From assembly GCA_017621075.1 (NCBI GenBank), contig JAGATV010000048.1, forward strand, positions 1-64,000: a stretch of 64,000 nt of DNA, read 5' to 3'. Both the position numbers and the translations under genes were made by a program. Source of the DNA: Lachnospiraceae bacterium (GTDB lineage: Bacteria; Bacillota; Clostridia; Lachnospirales; Lachnospiraceae). The notes under the pieces are model-generated. The model did not search any database. It saw only the letters and a list, made by a program, of their open reading frames with translations, and was not told the origin of the DNA. This document shows, one piece after another, positions 9,613-18,221 of the stretch. The first letter of the stretch is position 1. Each line of letters starts with the position of its first letter.

Positions 9613-10115
9613 GTGGTACAAGCCATCCCGCACTCCACTGATACTTCCTGCAGAATCGCAGATAATATTTCCGCATTCTTCTCCATTGCATGCTCATCTT
9701 CCCCAATCTGCCAACCCTGGATCTTTTTTAGGTATGGCAGATTGGGATATTTGTTTTTGAGCGCATCATAGTAAGCATCACCCACGCAGTAAAAGAACAT
9801 GGCAATACTCAATTGCTTCTCCAAATACTTTTCATTGGGCAGATTCTCATGAAGCAAAAGGTGAATCTGTTTACAGCTTAGGAGATTGTAGGATATGTTA
9901 TCCGTGAGAGTACATTGTTCAAAGCCCGCCAGGTCAGTTGTCACCAGAACATCCGGTGCAAACCCTTTCAACTCATTTATAAAAGGCTTCCTCACATTTT
10001 GCTTCATAAACAGAAGTTTCGTTTCGCCCTTTATGCTTTCTCTCAGTCTTGTTTCAAGCAATTCCCAACTTGCTCCGAATGCACTTTGTTCTTCTACTGC
10101 AATTGCAATTTTCAC
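9609..10115 (-). CDS. Small unknown protein, last gene of the AT-rich operon
   Basis: 168 residues from a GTG at 10115 (AAGGA seven bases upstream). Sequence such as PDVLVTTDLAGFEQ and FFYCVGDAYYDALKNKYPN suggests an alpha/beta Rossmann-like fold related to the N-terminal half of GT-B glycosyltransferases, but no donor-binding half is present. I do not assign a function. It follows the methyltransferase gene by 21 bases and ends the 18-gene operon. Confidence 0.7.
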   Translation of the reverse strand: MKIAIAVEEQSAFGASWELLETRLRESIKGETKLLFMKQNVRKPFINELKGFAPDVLVTTDLAGFEQCTLTDNISYNLLSCKQIHLLLHENLPNEKYLEKQLSIAMFFYCVGDAYYDALKNKYPNLPYLKKIQGWQIGEDEHAMEKNAEILSAILQEVSVECGMACTT

Positions 10116-10136
10116 GAATATATCCTTCCGTTTCTA

Positions 10137-11837
10137 TTATTGTTTCATAAGCCGCTTGATATTCTTTAATGCTTCCTCCCGGCTATTCCCCTTAAATCCG
10201 TTTATCTCCGCAATGAGGACAGGATCTATGATGACACTGTTAAACAATTCATCCAATTGTCCAAACTCCTTCCAGAGCATTGCAACCCCCATTCTATATG
10301 CTATCTCTTTAAGCGGCAACGCTTTGGAAGCCTCTTCGTAAGAGCAATAGAACTGCAGGATTGCCCTGTACAAAATGAACTTTGCCGGAATATGCTCCAA
10401 CTTCCACTCCTGGTCGAACCACCATATCCTCCCATCCTTCCAAAAGGCATTTCTCAGAATCATATCCGGATATCCCATCCTAAGAATGGGCCCATACTTC
10501 TCCCGGTCCCGCTCAACCCCCAATGCAAGAGTATACATCAGATTTTCTTCCCAGGATACTTCTTCCGAAGACTGCAGTATCTCTTTATAGATCAGATCCC
10601 AGATCTCGCAGATCTTTTCCACATCCTTTCGGCGGCTGGCTTCCAAAAGAATATCCTCCAAGGTTGGAGCTTCCAGATAGGCAGTCTCTAAGCTCTGTTC
10701 CAGCAGGCGGCTCTTCCATACGCAGAGTCCCCTTTCCTGCAAAGCCCTTTCATTTTCCAAAATTTCCTGTACATGCCCCTCTCCCAAAGGATGGAACAAC
10801 GGGAATTTTTCCACTGCAGTTTTTCCCCTGAACCTGGTCCCGATCTGATACTCAGGAAATCTCTTGCAGCTGAGGCTGGCAAATGTGATTTCCCCAACTC
10901 TTCCTTCTCCCGTACATTCCACCAAGAAGGAATTTGCAAAAAATTCAAACACGCCATTTCTGATCAGATCCCCGTATATTTTTTCCTCCTGCGCTACCAG
11001 GGTAGCTGCGTCCGGCACATAGTAATATTGTGTGTTCAGCAGATTTCCATTGGATGGAAGGCAATCCTGGGAGTATACTACTGTGGGCAGCTTATAATCC
11101 GGCATGGGATAATAAAAATAAACATTCTGAAAACCGCCTGCCCTGACCAATTCCTCCAGAGATGCCTTGGAAAAGGTCCGCACTTGTTTTTGAGATATGG
11201 AATACTGATTCATTCCCTCAAAGGGAATGCCGGTGTGATCTTCTCTTGCCCCGCACCAATACTTCAGTCCATATTGATTCTCGATGGCAATCAAAAGCTT
11301 TCCTTCCGGCTTTAACAGGCTTTTCACCTTCTTCAAAAAATCCAGATACGGATTTTCCGTGGCAGTGTAACTTCCCTGATACTCCAACACTCCGATTAAA
11401 GTGATGTAATCAAACTTCTTCTCAAAGGAAATCTCATTTAAATTGCCGACTATGATTTCCAGGTTATCCTTTTCACGGCAACGCAGCAGAGCACCGGTCG
11501 CCCGCCTTTTTGAAAGTTCTACTGCCGTCACTTCTTTACATCTGTCACACAGCATGCCGGTAATGGCCCCCATACCGCAGCCAATCTCCAGCACCGATGC
11601 CTCCGGATCAAAAGGATACCAATTTAGGATATTTTTTCTGACATGGCTCAGATGGTAATAGGCAGACCAGGAATAGTTGTCTGCAATTGCCTGCACATAA
11701 TCTTCCGGATCATTTTCCGAAATCAGGTGGATAATGGTATCCTCGATCTCGCCCTCAGAATACAGATCCTTATCGTGATACCAGGTAAGGTTGAATTTCG
11801 GTTTGGGATTTAATCTTTCTATGATTTCTTCGTACAT
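10137..11837 (-). CDS. SAM methyltransferase with a kinase-like C-terminal half
   Basis: 566 residues. A class I methyltransferase domain (about 60-260) is clear: VLEIGCGMGAITG is the SAM-binding loop, TAVELS the acidic strand end, and LLIAIENQYG a later strand. The C-terminal part (about 320-560) carries a pattern like aminoglycoside phosphotransferase/choline kinases: a Lys-bearing strand (AVEKFPLF), then PDMILRNAFWKDGRIWWFDQEW-type spacing, where D...N...D would be catalytic and metal residues. The kinase reading is inference. An in-frame TTG at 11843 is too close to the GGGATG site; ATG 11837 is preferred. Expected to methylate and possibly phosphorylate the decoration built by the operon. 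Confidence 0.75.
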   Translation of the reverse strand: MYEEIIERLNPKPKFNLTWYHDKDLYSEGEIEDTIIHLISENDPEDYVQAIADNYSWSAYYHLSHVRKNILNWYPFDPEASVLEIGCGMGAITGMLCDRCKEVTAVELSKRRATGALLRCREKDNLEIIVGNLNEISFEKKFDYITLIGVLEYQGSYTATENPYLDFLKKVKSLLKPEGKLLIAIENQYGLKYWCGAREDHTGIPFEGMNQYSISQKQVRTFSKASLEELVRAGGFQNVYFYYPMPDYKLPTVVYSQDCLPSNGNLLNTQYYYVPDAATLVAQEEKIYGDLIRNGVFEFFANSFLVECTGEGRVGEITFASLSCKRFPEYQIGTRFRGKTAVEKFPLFHPLGEGHVQEILENERALQERGLCVWKSRLLEQSLETAYLEAPTLEDILLEASRRKDVEKICEIWDLIYKEILQSSEEVSWEENLMYTLALGVERDREKYGPILRMGYPDMILRNAFWKDGRIWWFDQEWKLEHIPAKFILYRAILQFYCSYEEASKALPLKEIAYRMGVAMLWKEFGQLDELFNSVIIDPVLIAEINGFKGNSREEALKNIKRLMKQ

Positions 11838-11851
11838 TAACAATCATCCCT

Positions 11852-13381
11852 TTAAATAATGTCTTTTTTTAGCTTCTGATAAATGTTCTTTCCGATCGTT
11901 CCTTCCAGATTCGGAAATGCTTTTCGCACGTCCGCCATCCGTTCTTCATATAAAGGGTCTTCCCCATCCAAAACCATTTGAATGAATTTAGGAAGCTTTG
12001 GTTCTTCACCCGCCGCTGCCTTATAATAATTATGGGTATAGTCGACCGGTGACTGTTTGCAATTATCTGCATTCAACCTATTTTGATATATATATATGGG
12101 CTTACCCAAAATCATGTACTCAGGAATAATGGAACTATAAGTCGTAATCAGCGCATCTGACAGTCCGAACGAAACCTTATATTCTCCGTTCTCATCCAGC
12201 ACGGCATTGTCAGATTCGTTGATTCTTTGCTCTAATTTTCTCACAAATTCCAACGTTCCATAAAGATTCCGGCTCTCCAGGGTCGCTTTCATAAGAGGAT
12301 GCGGACGCCAGATCAATGCACATCCTTCTCTGTTAAGCAGTTGATCAAATATCTGCTCATGATACCATTTCGCATAATCCTTTTTCCCCGGGTGCTCTGC
12401 CTCATAGATATAACCTCTGATAAAATAGGACAAATGCGTATTGAGAAGAAACACCTTTCGTCCACTCAATTTTTCTTTCCAGCTTTCCGGACAACCAGGT
12501 TCCTTCTTCATTTCCTCTACAATGGCATCTACCTTCGGTGCTCCCAGGGCAATCAGTTTTTTCCTGTCCACTCCATGGTCTATATATATCTGCTTTACCC
12601 TTTCCGATTGTAACAATGTATAATCTGCCACTTCAACCCCATTGGTATCACACATAAAAGCTCCGTCTCTGGGGCTGTAATATCCCATCATTCCATAGGG
12701 ACTGTATATCAGACGTTCTGTATACTTTTTCAGATTATAAGAATAATATTGCTCCGGCACTCTGGTTACATTGTTCATATCATCATACGGATTATGAATA
12801 AATATCATATCCGGCTGTTCCTGGGCCACATTATACCGGCTATAATGCACAATGGGAACATTCTTAGGAAACAATTCCGCTTCATAATGAAGCTTAACTT
12901 TGTTGCAATCACTATCCAATGTGTAGTAAGGGATCACCACTACCGTGGCTTCACATTCCGCATCCTCACTGGCCGCTTTCCAAACGCTCTCCAAACTAGT
13001 CCACATCGCTGCCTTATACGGAAAGAATGCCACCTTCAATCGTACCTTGATGTTGTTACCGATATCATGACGCACATTGTCTATCCGCTCATCCAATTCC
13101 TTTGCAATATCCGGAATTCTGTCTTTGGGATATTCTTCCATTTCATTGCTGATGAAAAATAATTTTTCACAATATGCTTCAAGCTGTTTTACTATCTCTT
13201 CCTGACCAGGCTCAAACTGCTCGATGGTATCCCCAATCAATACAGCACAATCCTGGCAATCTGCCAAAAGATTCTGCACCCTGGTGTATTCCTTTTTCTT
13301 CAGATATACTCGGATTTCTTTATGTGCCTCCTGCAATGTAGCAAGTAATTGCATAATCTGTGTCTTTACCGATTTTCTCAT
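11852..13381 (-). CDS. CDP-glycerol glycerophosphotransferase-like protein (TagB/TagF type)
   Basis: 509 residues. The N-terminal ~140 are helical and rich in charged residues; the C-terminal ~360 match the TagB/TagF GT-B fold: IFIHNPYDDMN, LGAPKVDAI, LIWRPHPLMK and DALITTYSSIIPEYMILGKPIYIY (the last shown in parts) are the characteristic loops of CDP-glycerol:polyglycerophosphate transferases. These enzymes transfer a phospho-alditol from a CDP donor. In this operon, with a nucleotidyltransferase at the far end, it is the natural candidate for placing a CDP-activated phospho- or phosphono-group on a glycan. ATG 13381 behind AGAGGAAAAAAT is preferred over the upstream GTG-frame start at 13402. 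Confidence 0.82.
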   Translation of the reverse strand: MRKSVKTQIMQLLATLQEAHKEIRVYLKKKEYTRVQNLLADCQDCAVLIGDTIEQFEPGQEEIVKQLEAYCEKLFFISNEMEEYPKDRIPDIAKELDERIDNVRHDIGNNIKVRLKVAFFPYKAAMWTSLESVWKAASEDAECEATVVVIPYYTLDSDCNKVKLHYEAELFPKNVPIVHYSRYNVAQEQPDMIFIHNPYDDMNNVTRVPEQYYSYNLKKYTERLIYSPYGMMGYYSPRDGAFMCDTNGVEVADYTLLQSERVKQIYIDHGVDRKKLIALGAPKVDAIVEEMKKEPGCPESWKEKLSGRKVFLLNTHLSYFIRGYIYEAEHPGKKDYAKWYHEQIFDQLLNREGCALIWRPHPLMKATLESRNLYGTLEFVRKLEQRINESDNAVLDENGEYKVSFGLSDALITTYSSIIPEYMILGKPIYIYQNRLNADNCKQSPVDYTHNYYKAAAGEEPKLPKFIQMVLDGEDPLYEERMADVRKAFPNLEGTIGKNIYQKLKKDII

Positions 13382-13395
13382 ATTTTTTCCTCTGA

Positions 13396-14640
13396 CTACC
13401 ACTCTTCCCGAAGTTGCTTTATCTTGTTACAGACGGAATAGTATGCATATATATACTCTTCAAATGTCATTTTTCTAATTCCGTTATAAAGCACTATATC
13501 ATATAAGGTGTCCTTATTGCACCACTCCAACCCCAAATGCTTTGCGACACTTGGATATACAGGGACCTCCGTGCAATGGCCCTTATACATCCTACATGCC
13601 GGGTTATCCGCATCCTGTCTTACCGCTTCCACCTCTCCGGCATCCATACCAATACACTCCAGTATCCTTTTTACCACTTCCCAGACAAGATCCATCTGCA
13701 TGTGGGTCATATCGCGATACAGCATCTGTTTCGTATATCTCTCCTTAATATAAGAAGACATCTTTATGTCGCAGCCGTCTTCCTCATATTCTAACATGCG
13801 CATCATCATATTGATATGATTCCTGACCTGTTCTTCTGTGTAAAAATCCTCAGCGGTCAACGCTGCTACAATTTCCTCTATATCTTTTCCCTCTTTGATC
13901 ATACGGTTGATATTGGCATCTCCGTACTCAAAAGGGCCATGGGTTTTATAGCTTTTATCTGTCAGGAAATATTCATTCCTGGCTTTTTCCCTGTTTGCCT
14001 TCATTTGAGGCCAATACAATCTGACAAGCAGGCTGGGCACCACCACGATCCTGCAAGTCTCAGGCAATTCTTCACGGCTGAAAAACTTTAAATCTTCCTC
14101 ATCATGGCGTATACAGATATATAAATCACACAGGCCGTGAAGATAGCTGATGGTTTTCAAAGACCACCTGCTCTTCCAATAATGCGAAGCAAATCGGAAT
14201 ACATGATATTCATCAGTAAATCCTTTCACTTCTCTGATAAAATCAAATGTCATGGCCATCTGGCAATTTCCTGCCATAATCGCGATTTTCTTATCCGTCA
14301 AAAATACTTCTAATACCGTTGCCTCTATGTATTCCTCAAATATCTGCAGGCCGTTAGCCAGCATCTGGGTTTCAACATGCACGAAAGGCGATGAAAATAC
14401 AACGATATAATCATTCGCACCTCCTTGATAATCCTTCCACTCCATAATAGGCACCGTCTGCTCATCATCCAGATAGTCAGGATGGCATCTTAGCTCCGTC
14501 AGCCCTCCCTTTATATGGAATATATCCCTATATTTCTGATAAAATGCCTTTGCTGCATCCTCACACCCCCAGAGGAAAATATCAGCAGTCTCCACTTTTT
14601 TTCTTACGGTTTCCCTTATCTGATCTGCATCCCTTTTCAT
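13396..14640 (-). CDS. WcbI-like putative acyltransferase, copy C (GNCQ intact)
   Basis: 414 residues. The core motif IAIMAGNCQMAM (about 119-130) followed by an LLVRLYWPQM segment about 110 residues later fits the WcbI family, polysaccharide-biosynthesis proteins that bind CoA and are putative acetyl/acyltransferases. The N-terminal ~110 residues look like a small Rossmann-type module (ADIFLWGCEDAAKAFYQ). The C-terminus has the block VYPSVAKHLGLEWCNKDTLY shared with the two paralogues at 21139 and 22432. Start ATG 14640 overlaps the ACP stop (ATGA) with GAGGAG upstream, tying it to ACP 14637-14882. Confidence 0.75.
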   Translation of the reverse strand: MKRDADQIRETVRKKVETADIFLWGCEDAAKAFYQKYRDIFHIKGGLTELRCHPDYLDDEQTVPIMEWKDYQGGANDYIVVFSSPFVHVETQMLANGLQIFEEYIEATVLEVFLTDKKIAIMAGNCQMAMTFDFIREVKGFTDEYHVFRFASHYWKSRWSLKTISYLHGLCDLYICIRHDEEDLKFFSREELPETCRIVVVPSLLVRLYWPQMKANREKARNEYFLTDKSYKTHGPFEYGDANINRMIKEGKDIEEIVAALTAEDFYTEEQVRNHINMMMRMLEYEEDGCDIKMSSYIKERYTKQMLYRDMTHMQMDLVWEVVKRILECIGMDAGEVEAVRQDADNPACRMYKGHCTEVPVYPSVAKHLGLEWCNKDTLYDIVLYNGIRKMTFEEYIYAYYSVCNKIKQLREEW

Positions 14641-14882
14641 CCGCACTCCTCACAAATATAGTCAATGAGCTCACCTATACACTTCAATCCTCTTGCCTTT
14701 CCTACATCAAATCGGATGTTATATCTTTCTCCAATCATAGTCAGGATATTGATTTGTTCATAAGAATCCCATCCGTCAATGTCCTCTGCCGTTGTCAGTT
14801 CGGAAATATCCAATTCGTCTTTCTCAAAAATTTCTTTCTGCAGAATTTCTTTCAGATCCTTCAATATCTGTTCTCTATCCAT
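14637..14882 (-). CDS. Acyl carrier protein, ACP4
   Basis: 81 residues from ATG 14882 (AGGTGA eight bases upstream; an upstream GTG frame start is rejected). GWDSYEQINIL holds the Asp-Ser phosphopantetheine attachment site, here followed by Tyr rather than Leu. Acidic, helical, typical carrier-protein size. Placed between an adenylating enzyme (14898) and a WcbI-like transferase (13396, ATGA overlap), which suggests the flow ligase to ACP to transferase. Confidence 0.9.
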   Translation of the reverse strand: MDREQILKDLKEILQKEIFEKDELDISELTTAEDIDGWDSYEQINILTMIGERYNIRFDVGKARGLKCIGELIDYICEECG

Positions 14883-14897
14883 GTTTCTCTTCACCTG

Positions 14898-16286
14898 TCA
14901 CAATTTGCTGTATAGTATTTTGCCGGCTTCGTTCCTGGGAAGCTTTTCAATATAACACACTTTGAATGCGCTGGAATTAATATTGGTCTTGTCTGAGATA
15001 TAGCGTCTGATCTTATCATGATCCTTCTCGGTGGTCACATATATCTCCATACACTCATCATTCCCAATACAGGCACATTCTACGTCAAAAGCAGACTTGA
15101 TAATATTCTCACACTCATCAAGCCCCACCCGATAGCCCCATAATTTTAAAAAGCGCTTCTTTCTCCCTACGATATAAAAGAATCCATCCTTGTCCGTCTT
15201 TACCATGTCACCCGTATATAAAATGCCATGTCTCTCATCTCCCAGTATCAGATCTTCTCCCGATTGAGCATACCCCAAGGTAACATTAGGGCCTTCGTAT
15301 ACCATTTCTCCGATGGTATACGGTTCTGTAATCTCATTTCCGCTCTCATCCACCAGGAACAAATGGCCGTTAGGAATGGCCTTCCCAATACTTCCACATT
15401 TACTCAAAGCATATTTCGGAGGCAGCCATGCCATTCTGGCGCTCCCTTCCGTCTGTCCGTAAGTGACAATAAACCTCCTGCCGGTATTTTGAGCATACTC
15501 GGCAAACTCTTTGTGCAGTTCTTCATTCAGTTTTCCGCCCCCCTGGGAAATAGTCCTTAAAGAAGGCAGCTCCATTCTGAAAAAACGCAGCTTCTTTAAT
15601 ATTTCATAATAATACGGAACATTTGTAATACTGGTTGCCTCATTCGTTTTAAGGAACTCCCAGTATCCCGGATTTAATGGATTCATAGAAGTAAGCAGTA
15701 CCGTGGCTCCCGAATACAAGTGGCTATTCAGCACCGATAATCCATAGGTATAGTTAATCGGCAGATCCAACATCGGCTTTTCCATATCGTCCAGTTCAAA
15801 AAAAGCAGAAATATTTCTTGCCTGTGCTTCTAAATTTCCATAGGAATGTCTCACCAGCTTGGGACTGCCCGTGGAGCCGGATGTAGTCAACAAAAGAGAT
15901 AATTCCTCATATAACGGATATGATTTTAAACCGGTAGCCACCAGTACATACTGATACCGTTCCAGCAAAATCCTCTCATGATCCTCTACCATGCTTACAG
16001 GTTTCCAAATGTATTCCGGATGATATACCCGAACCAGCTCTCCCAATAATTGCCGATCCATAGAAGCTCCCAACATCAACGGAACGATATGATGTATCAT
16101 GGCTCCCAGATATCCTGCCGCCGCCCCTACGCAATTGCTGCACAGGACAAATATCAGAGTTCTTCTACCGATCACCTCATAAAAATTTTTCCCAAAATTG
16201 ATGATTTCTTCATAAGAAACTATCTGCTTCCCGCTATCTGTCAATGCGATTTTTTTCCCATCTTTTTTATCAAGCTCCAGGAACAT
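14898..16286 (-). CDS. AMP-forming acyl/aminoacyl-ACP ligase
   Basis: 462 residues of the ANL (acyl-CoA synthetase/NRPS adenylation) superfamily. The phosphate-binding loop LLTTSGSTGSPK (about 152-163), the VTYGQTEGSARM motif, YTGDMVKTDKDG, the hinge region RKKRFLKLWGYRVGLDE and the catalytic Lys of NEAGKILYSKL at the C-terminus are all present. It would activate a carboxylic acid with ATP and load the adjacent ACP4. Substrate not predictable by eye. Confidence 0.85.
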   Translation of the reverse strand: MFLELDKKDGKKIALTDSGKQIVSYEEIINFGKNFYEVIGRRTLIFVLCSNCVGAAAGYLGAMIHHIVPLMLGASMDRQLLGELVRVYHPEYIWKPVSMVEDHERILLERYQYVLVATGLKSYPLYEELSLLLTTSGSTGSPKLVRHSYGNLEAQARNISAFFELDDMEKPMLDLPINYTYGLSVLNSHLYSGATVLLTSMNPLNPGYWEFLKTNEATSITNVPYYYEILKKLRFFRMELPSLRTISQGGGKLNEELHKEFAEYAQNTGRRFIVTYGQTEGSARMAWLPPKYALSKCGSIGKAIPNGHLFLVDESGNEITEPYTIGEMVYEGPNVTLGYAQSGEDLILGDERHGILYTGDMVKTDKDGFFYIVGRKKRFLKLWGYRVGLDECENIIKSAFDVECACIGNDECMEIYVTTEKDHDKIRRYISDKTNINSSAFKVCYIEKLPRNEAGKILYSKL

Positions 16287-16334
16287 ATTTTATCCTCCGC
16301 AATACAATGATACATAATGTCCTACCCTATTGGC

Positions 16335-17096
16335 TCAAAACACGATGCCGCCTCCCACTGCAAGTATCTGCCCGGTGGTATAACCGGACCTGTCCGATGC
16401 AAAATACATGCAGGCATCCGCAATTTCTTCCACTGTTCCCAGCCTTCCCATGCCGATAAGAGGCGTATGATCCTTATAGGTCTCCCTTATGGTATCCTGC
16501 AGCCTTTCGGTTCCTATCATTCCCGGTGCGATGGCATTGACCCGAATATTATGCGGTGCCAATTCTTTTGCCATAGATTTTGTCATGGCAATCACCGCCC
16601 CCTTGCTGGCCGAGTAAGCTATCTGTCCTTTACTTCCCTCCAGTCCTACCAAAGAGGCCATATTGATAACACTTCCACTCTTTTGCCGCACCATGAATCT
16701 GGATACGATAAGTTGCGTGAGGTCTAACAATCCCAATACATTTACTTCAAACATATCCCTGGTCCTGTCCCGGGATATCATTCCCAGCACCTCATTTGTG
16801 ACCACTCCTGCGTTGTTCACCAACACATCCACTCTACCCTGCTCCTTTTTCAAGTGCATAGCCGCCCGCTTTATTTCTTCCGGCCTGGTCAAATCAAAGT
16901 AGATTGGGACAATGCACCCTTCCGCATTGGCGCTAACCGTTTCTGCCCAACTTGTCAGGCAGCCCTCCGCCCGTGCATTAGCATATACGATTGCACCTTC
17001 CTCCGCAAATCGTTCCGCCACTGCCCGACCAATCCCGCGACTCGCACCAGTTACCAGACATACCTTATCTTTCAGCATTCTGTACCTGCTCTCCAT
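16335..17096 (-). CDS. Short-chain dehydrogenase/reductase, FabG-like
   Basis: 253 residues. NAD(P) motif TGASRGIG (about 16-23), NNAG (about 90-93), catalytic Ser in INMASLVG, YSASK active site (about 160-164) and C-terminal VGGGIVF: a complete classical SDR close to 3-oxoacyl-ACP reductase. Between ACP3 and an acyl ligase it probably reduces a keto group on an ACP-bound intermediate. A second possible start lies at 17078; neither ribosome site is strong. Confidence 0.85.
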   Translation of the reverse strand: MESRYRMLKDKVCLVTGASRGIGRAVAERFAEEGAIVYANARAEGCLTSWAETVSANAEGCIVPIYFDLTRPEEIKRAAMHLKKEQGRVDVLVNNAGVVTNEVLGMISRDRTRDMFEVNVLGLLDLTQLIVSRFMVRQKSGSVINMASLVGLEGSKGQIAYSASKGAVIAMTKSMAKELAPHNIRVNAIAPGMIGTERLQDTIRETYKDHTPLIGMGRLGTVEEIADACMYFASDRSGYTTGQILAVGGGIVF

Positions 17097-17109
17097 TTCT
17101 TATCCGTCT

Positions 17110-17349
17110 TTACATTTCCACACCGTATTTTTTCAATATCTCTATTCCCTCCATATAAGAGGACAGCCCTAAAATATCTTCCGTCTCAAACATAATATCA
17201 AAAGCATCCTCCAAAGCTGTGATCAATTCCATGTGTCCCACAGAATCCCAGTCTTCGGTGTCATTTATTCTTACAGCAACACCATCAAACCCCTCTTCCA
17301 GAGAGAATAATTCACAAAACGCCTGATTGTACTTTTCCAGATTACTCAT
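17110..17349 (-). CDS. Acyl carrier protein, ACP3
   Basis: 79 residues. EDWDSVGHMELI carries the phosphopantetheine Ser. Start MSNLEKY at 17349 has AGGAGGAAAAGAGAAA upstream and lies 14 bases after the GNAT-like gene; the longer frame to 17379 overlaps that gene and is rejected. Followed by the SDR after 13 bases. Confidence 0.9.
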   Translation of the reverse strand: MSNLEKYNQAFCELFSLEEGFDGVAVRINDTEDWDSVGHMELITALEDAFDIMFETEDILGLSSYMEGIEILKKYGVEM

Positions 17350-17363
17350 TTTCTCTTTTCCTC

Positions 17364-18221
17364 CTATTCTAACAGCCATTCATCAGCCAACTTGTCACTG
17401 ATTTCGTACCCTATTGCCTGATGATAATCAATGGATTTTTTGTTATCCCTTACTACCCATCCAAAATATTGAGAAATATCATGTTCTATGGCATACAGAA
17501 AAGAATGGCAGGCCATTGCCGTTCCGATTCCGTACCTGATTTTATACTCTTCTTTCACTGCCAGCCAGTCTCCTTGCAGCGTGCCATTGCTTACATAAAA
17601 GTGCTGTGCCGCACAGATTTCTCCCTGCGCATTATAAGCACACCGATAGTAACCCTTCCGAATATCTGCACTGATTTCTTCCTTTGTTTCATACAAAAAA
17701 TGATACTTTTTAAGCAATGGCTCCTTTTCCCTCAGGTTTAGGATCTCTTTGGCCTCCCCTTCCTTTGCATACAGGATCTTTATACCCGCTCTTTTCAAAA
17801 AAGCTTCAGCCCTGTCATATTTGTTCTGTATGTTTTCCCTCATATCCAAGGGCCTTGCCACAATCTGCACCGATTCATCATAGACCTTGAATCCCTGCCG
17901 ACCGAGATTCTCCTCAAGCTTCAACAATGCCTCCGGCTTTCTATTTTCCTTGTAAACATTTCGGATCAGCACAGGTTTATCCTCTTTTTTGATGATTACC
18001 TTAGCTTCTGCATCGATCTGTATGTACATACGATAATACGCTTCTTCATCCGTTATGAACATCAAAGCATTCTCAACCGTTTCATAATAGATTCGCTGCA
18101 ATGCAATGTAACGGTTCACCTTATCCAAGCCAAGATAATTATTATTATAGCCCCGCCTGCAGACCTGCTTATATTGCATGAGTAACGCTTTATATTCCTC
18201 TATACTCTTCAATCTTTCCAC
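17364..18221 (-). CDS. GNAT-like acyltransferase, copy B
   Basis: 285 residues from a GTG at 18221 overlapping the end of the adenylation gene by 32 bases. The GTG is supported by AAGGAAG upstream and by alignment of the first residues (MERLKSIEEYKALL) with the paralogue at 19745 (MERIERLDDYKNLV). C-terminal half has a GNAT fold signature: EYKIRYGIGTAMACHSF is the RxxGxA-type acyl-CoA/acyl-ACP loop, then DNKKSIDYHQAIGYE. With ACPs on both sides it may use acyl-ACP as donor. Confidence 0.72.
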   Translation of the reverse strand: MERLKSIEEYKALLMQYKQVCRRGYNNNYLGLDKVNRYIALQRIYYETVENALMFITDEEAYYRMYIQIDAEAKVIIKKEDKPVLIRNVYKENRKPEALLKLEENLGRQGFKVYDESVQIVARPLDMRENIQNKYDRAEAFLKRAGIKILYAKEGEAKEILNLREKEPLLKKYHFLYETKEEISADIRKGYYRCAYNAQGEICAAQHFYVSNGTLQGDWLAVKEEYKIRYGIGTAMACHSFLYAIEHDISQYFGWVVRDNKKSIDYHQAIGYEISDKLADEWLLE

